Below are positions 63,398 to 64,000 of a DNA stretch of 64,000 nt, piece after piece (within the stretch, counting starts at the first letter, position 1; each line of letters starts with the position of its first letter). Location of the stretch: contig CAJUPF010000006.1 in NCBI GenBank assembly GCA_910588565.1, positions 1 to 64,000 of the forward strand, in the 5' to 3' direction. Origin of the DNA: an uncultured Lachnospiraceae bacterium. GTDB lineage: Bacteria; Bacillota; Clostridia; Lachnospirales; Lachnospiraceae. Both the position numbers and the translations under genes were made by a program. Under the pieces are notes generated by a model. The model did no database searches, was not told where the DNA came from, and was given only the letters and a program-made list of their open reading frames with translations.

Positions 63398-63760
63398 ATG
63401 ATTGAGAACAGAGCAGAGCAAAAAGAAGCATTGGAAACACTGATGGAGTTTAATGTCCGTCTGGTCAAAAACATGAATATTATTGTAAAAGAACTTGCCG
63501 GCGAACGCTTAGAAGACACGGATGCATTCCTAACTGACATCATCAATGCCATGAACTGGGAGATCCAGGTTATGAACGGCACCATGGAATTACTAAACGA
63601 AGATAAACCACGTATTGACAAAGAAGCTTTCAATGAAAAGGTGCAGACCTTAGGCAGCGCCATTGCCGCAAAAGACGACGCCAGGATGGCGGAAGCCTTT
63701 ACAGAACTTATCCCAGTATTTGAAGCTCTTGGAAAAGCGGCAGAAGAAGTAACCGCTTAA
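63398..63760 (+). CDS. Small helical protein of unknown function in the sigma-28 regulon
   Basis: A 120-residue acidic helical protein (MIENRAEQKEALETLMEFN) after ACGGAGG. No domain recognised. The late promoter and the NeuD-like gene four bases downstream suggest a role in flagellar glycosylation or export. Confidence 0.65.
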   Translation: MIENRAEQKEALETLMEFNVRLVKNMNIIVKELAGERLEDTDAFLTDIINAMNWEIQVMNGTMELLNEDKPRIDKEAFNEKVQTLGSAIAAKDDARMAEAFTELIPVFEALGKAAEEVTA

Positions 63761-63764
63761 CAGC

Positions 63765-64000
63765 ATGGAACAGTCTCTTATCTTAGTTGGTTCTGGCGGC
63801 TGTATGAGGGAAATTGTCTGGCAGATACAGGAATTCAATCAAATCAACCGACAGAACAGCCAGGCCAGAACCTGGGATATCACTGGCTATACAGATCTTA
63901 TCCCGCCGCAGTCCGGCACAGGAGAGCATATCGGAGGCCAGTTCATTCCTTATCTTGGGAATGATGATTATCTGTTGAATCAGACAACTCCGGTAAACGC
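63765..64000 (+). CDS. NeuD/PglD-like sugar O- or N-acyltransferase, N-terminal part
   Basis: The ORF starts at ATG 63765 and runs 78 codons to the window edge. MEQSLILVGSGGCMREIVW and the later TGYTD and YLGNDDYL match the N-terminal Rossmann-like domain of NeuD/PglD acetyltransferases, which precede the left-handed beta-helix. It may acylate the amino sugar made by FdtB. Only the N-terminal domain is visible. No ribosome binding site other than that of the co-transcribed gene is evident. Confidence 0.7.
   Translation, partial: MEQSLILVGSGGCMREIVWQIQEFNQINRQNSQARTWDITGYTDLIPPQSGTGEHIGGQFIPYLGNDDYLLNQTTPVN

Overview
This window reads as the chromosome of a motile Gram-positive anaerobe of the class Clostridia, most likely a Lachnospiraceae member. 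The reasons are strong AGGAGG-type ribosome binding sites, low-to-medium G+C, tandem flgK genes, FliW-CsrA next to flgL, sigma-28 promoters of the clostridial/bacillar form (TAAA-N15/16-CCGATAT), and AAA-ATPase/PD-(D/E)XK and Rpn-type genes typical of that family. The taxon is an inference from gene content; no 16S or tRNA gene is present. Almost every gene lies on the + strand.

Region 1 (1-2570) holds the first 47 codons of a leftward gene resembling the HpcH/HpaI aldolase-like genes of tellurium-resistance loci, then a decayed IS605-type element. Its tnpA has lost its frame just before the catalytic-tyrosine helix, and its tnpB carries one in-frame TAA. About 740 non-coding bases follow, with a 97-nt palindrome and a second patch of stable hairpins.

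Region 2 (2572-13317) is a Ter/Tel stress module: a YceG-like/trypsin-like protease fusion, YceG, TelA, three TerD paralogues, a P-type Ca2+-ATPase and a HAD phosphatase, closed by a clear terminator. Two perfect 49-bp repeats plus a partial third lie directly before the ATPase start.

Region 3 (13354-28355) is a late flagellar locus. One sigma-28 promoter leads flgM-flgN-flgK-flgK-flgL-fliW-csrA; a second, overlapping the csrA stop, leads flaG-fliD-fliS-fliT-like. An AAA-ATPase gene and the stub of a second copy follow. Then come two flagellin genes identical except for one silent base. Each has its own sigma-28 promoter, a structured ~180-nt leader with a CsrA-type GGA-loop hairpin, and a terminator. 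A third sigma-28 promoter is followed by a 19-codon flagellin-like stub.

Region 4 (28411-62140) is one same-strand run of about 33 kb with gaps of at most about 100 bases, apparently transcribed from that third promoter: a flagellin glycosylation island. It encodes a Maf (DUF115) protein, GT2 and GT-B glycosyltransferases, three FkbM-type methyltransferase domains, two radical SAM enzymes, a NeuB-cupin fusion, FdtA/FdtB-type enzymes for a dTDP-3-amino sugar, and a CDP-glucose route (two RfbF-like proteins, RfbG, RfbH). A YerE-like ThDP enzyme and a C-methyltransferase-like protein could build a branched 3,6-dideoxy sugar. Three tandem related glycosyltransferases carry different fused partner domains.

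Region 5 (62141-64000) has an Rpn-type nuclease gene, a small helical protein behind another sigma-28 promoter, and the start of a NeuD-like acyltransferase running off the edge, so the glycosylation locus probably continues. No CRISPR array, tRNA or rRNA was seen.
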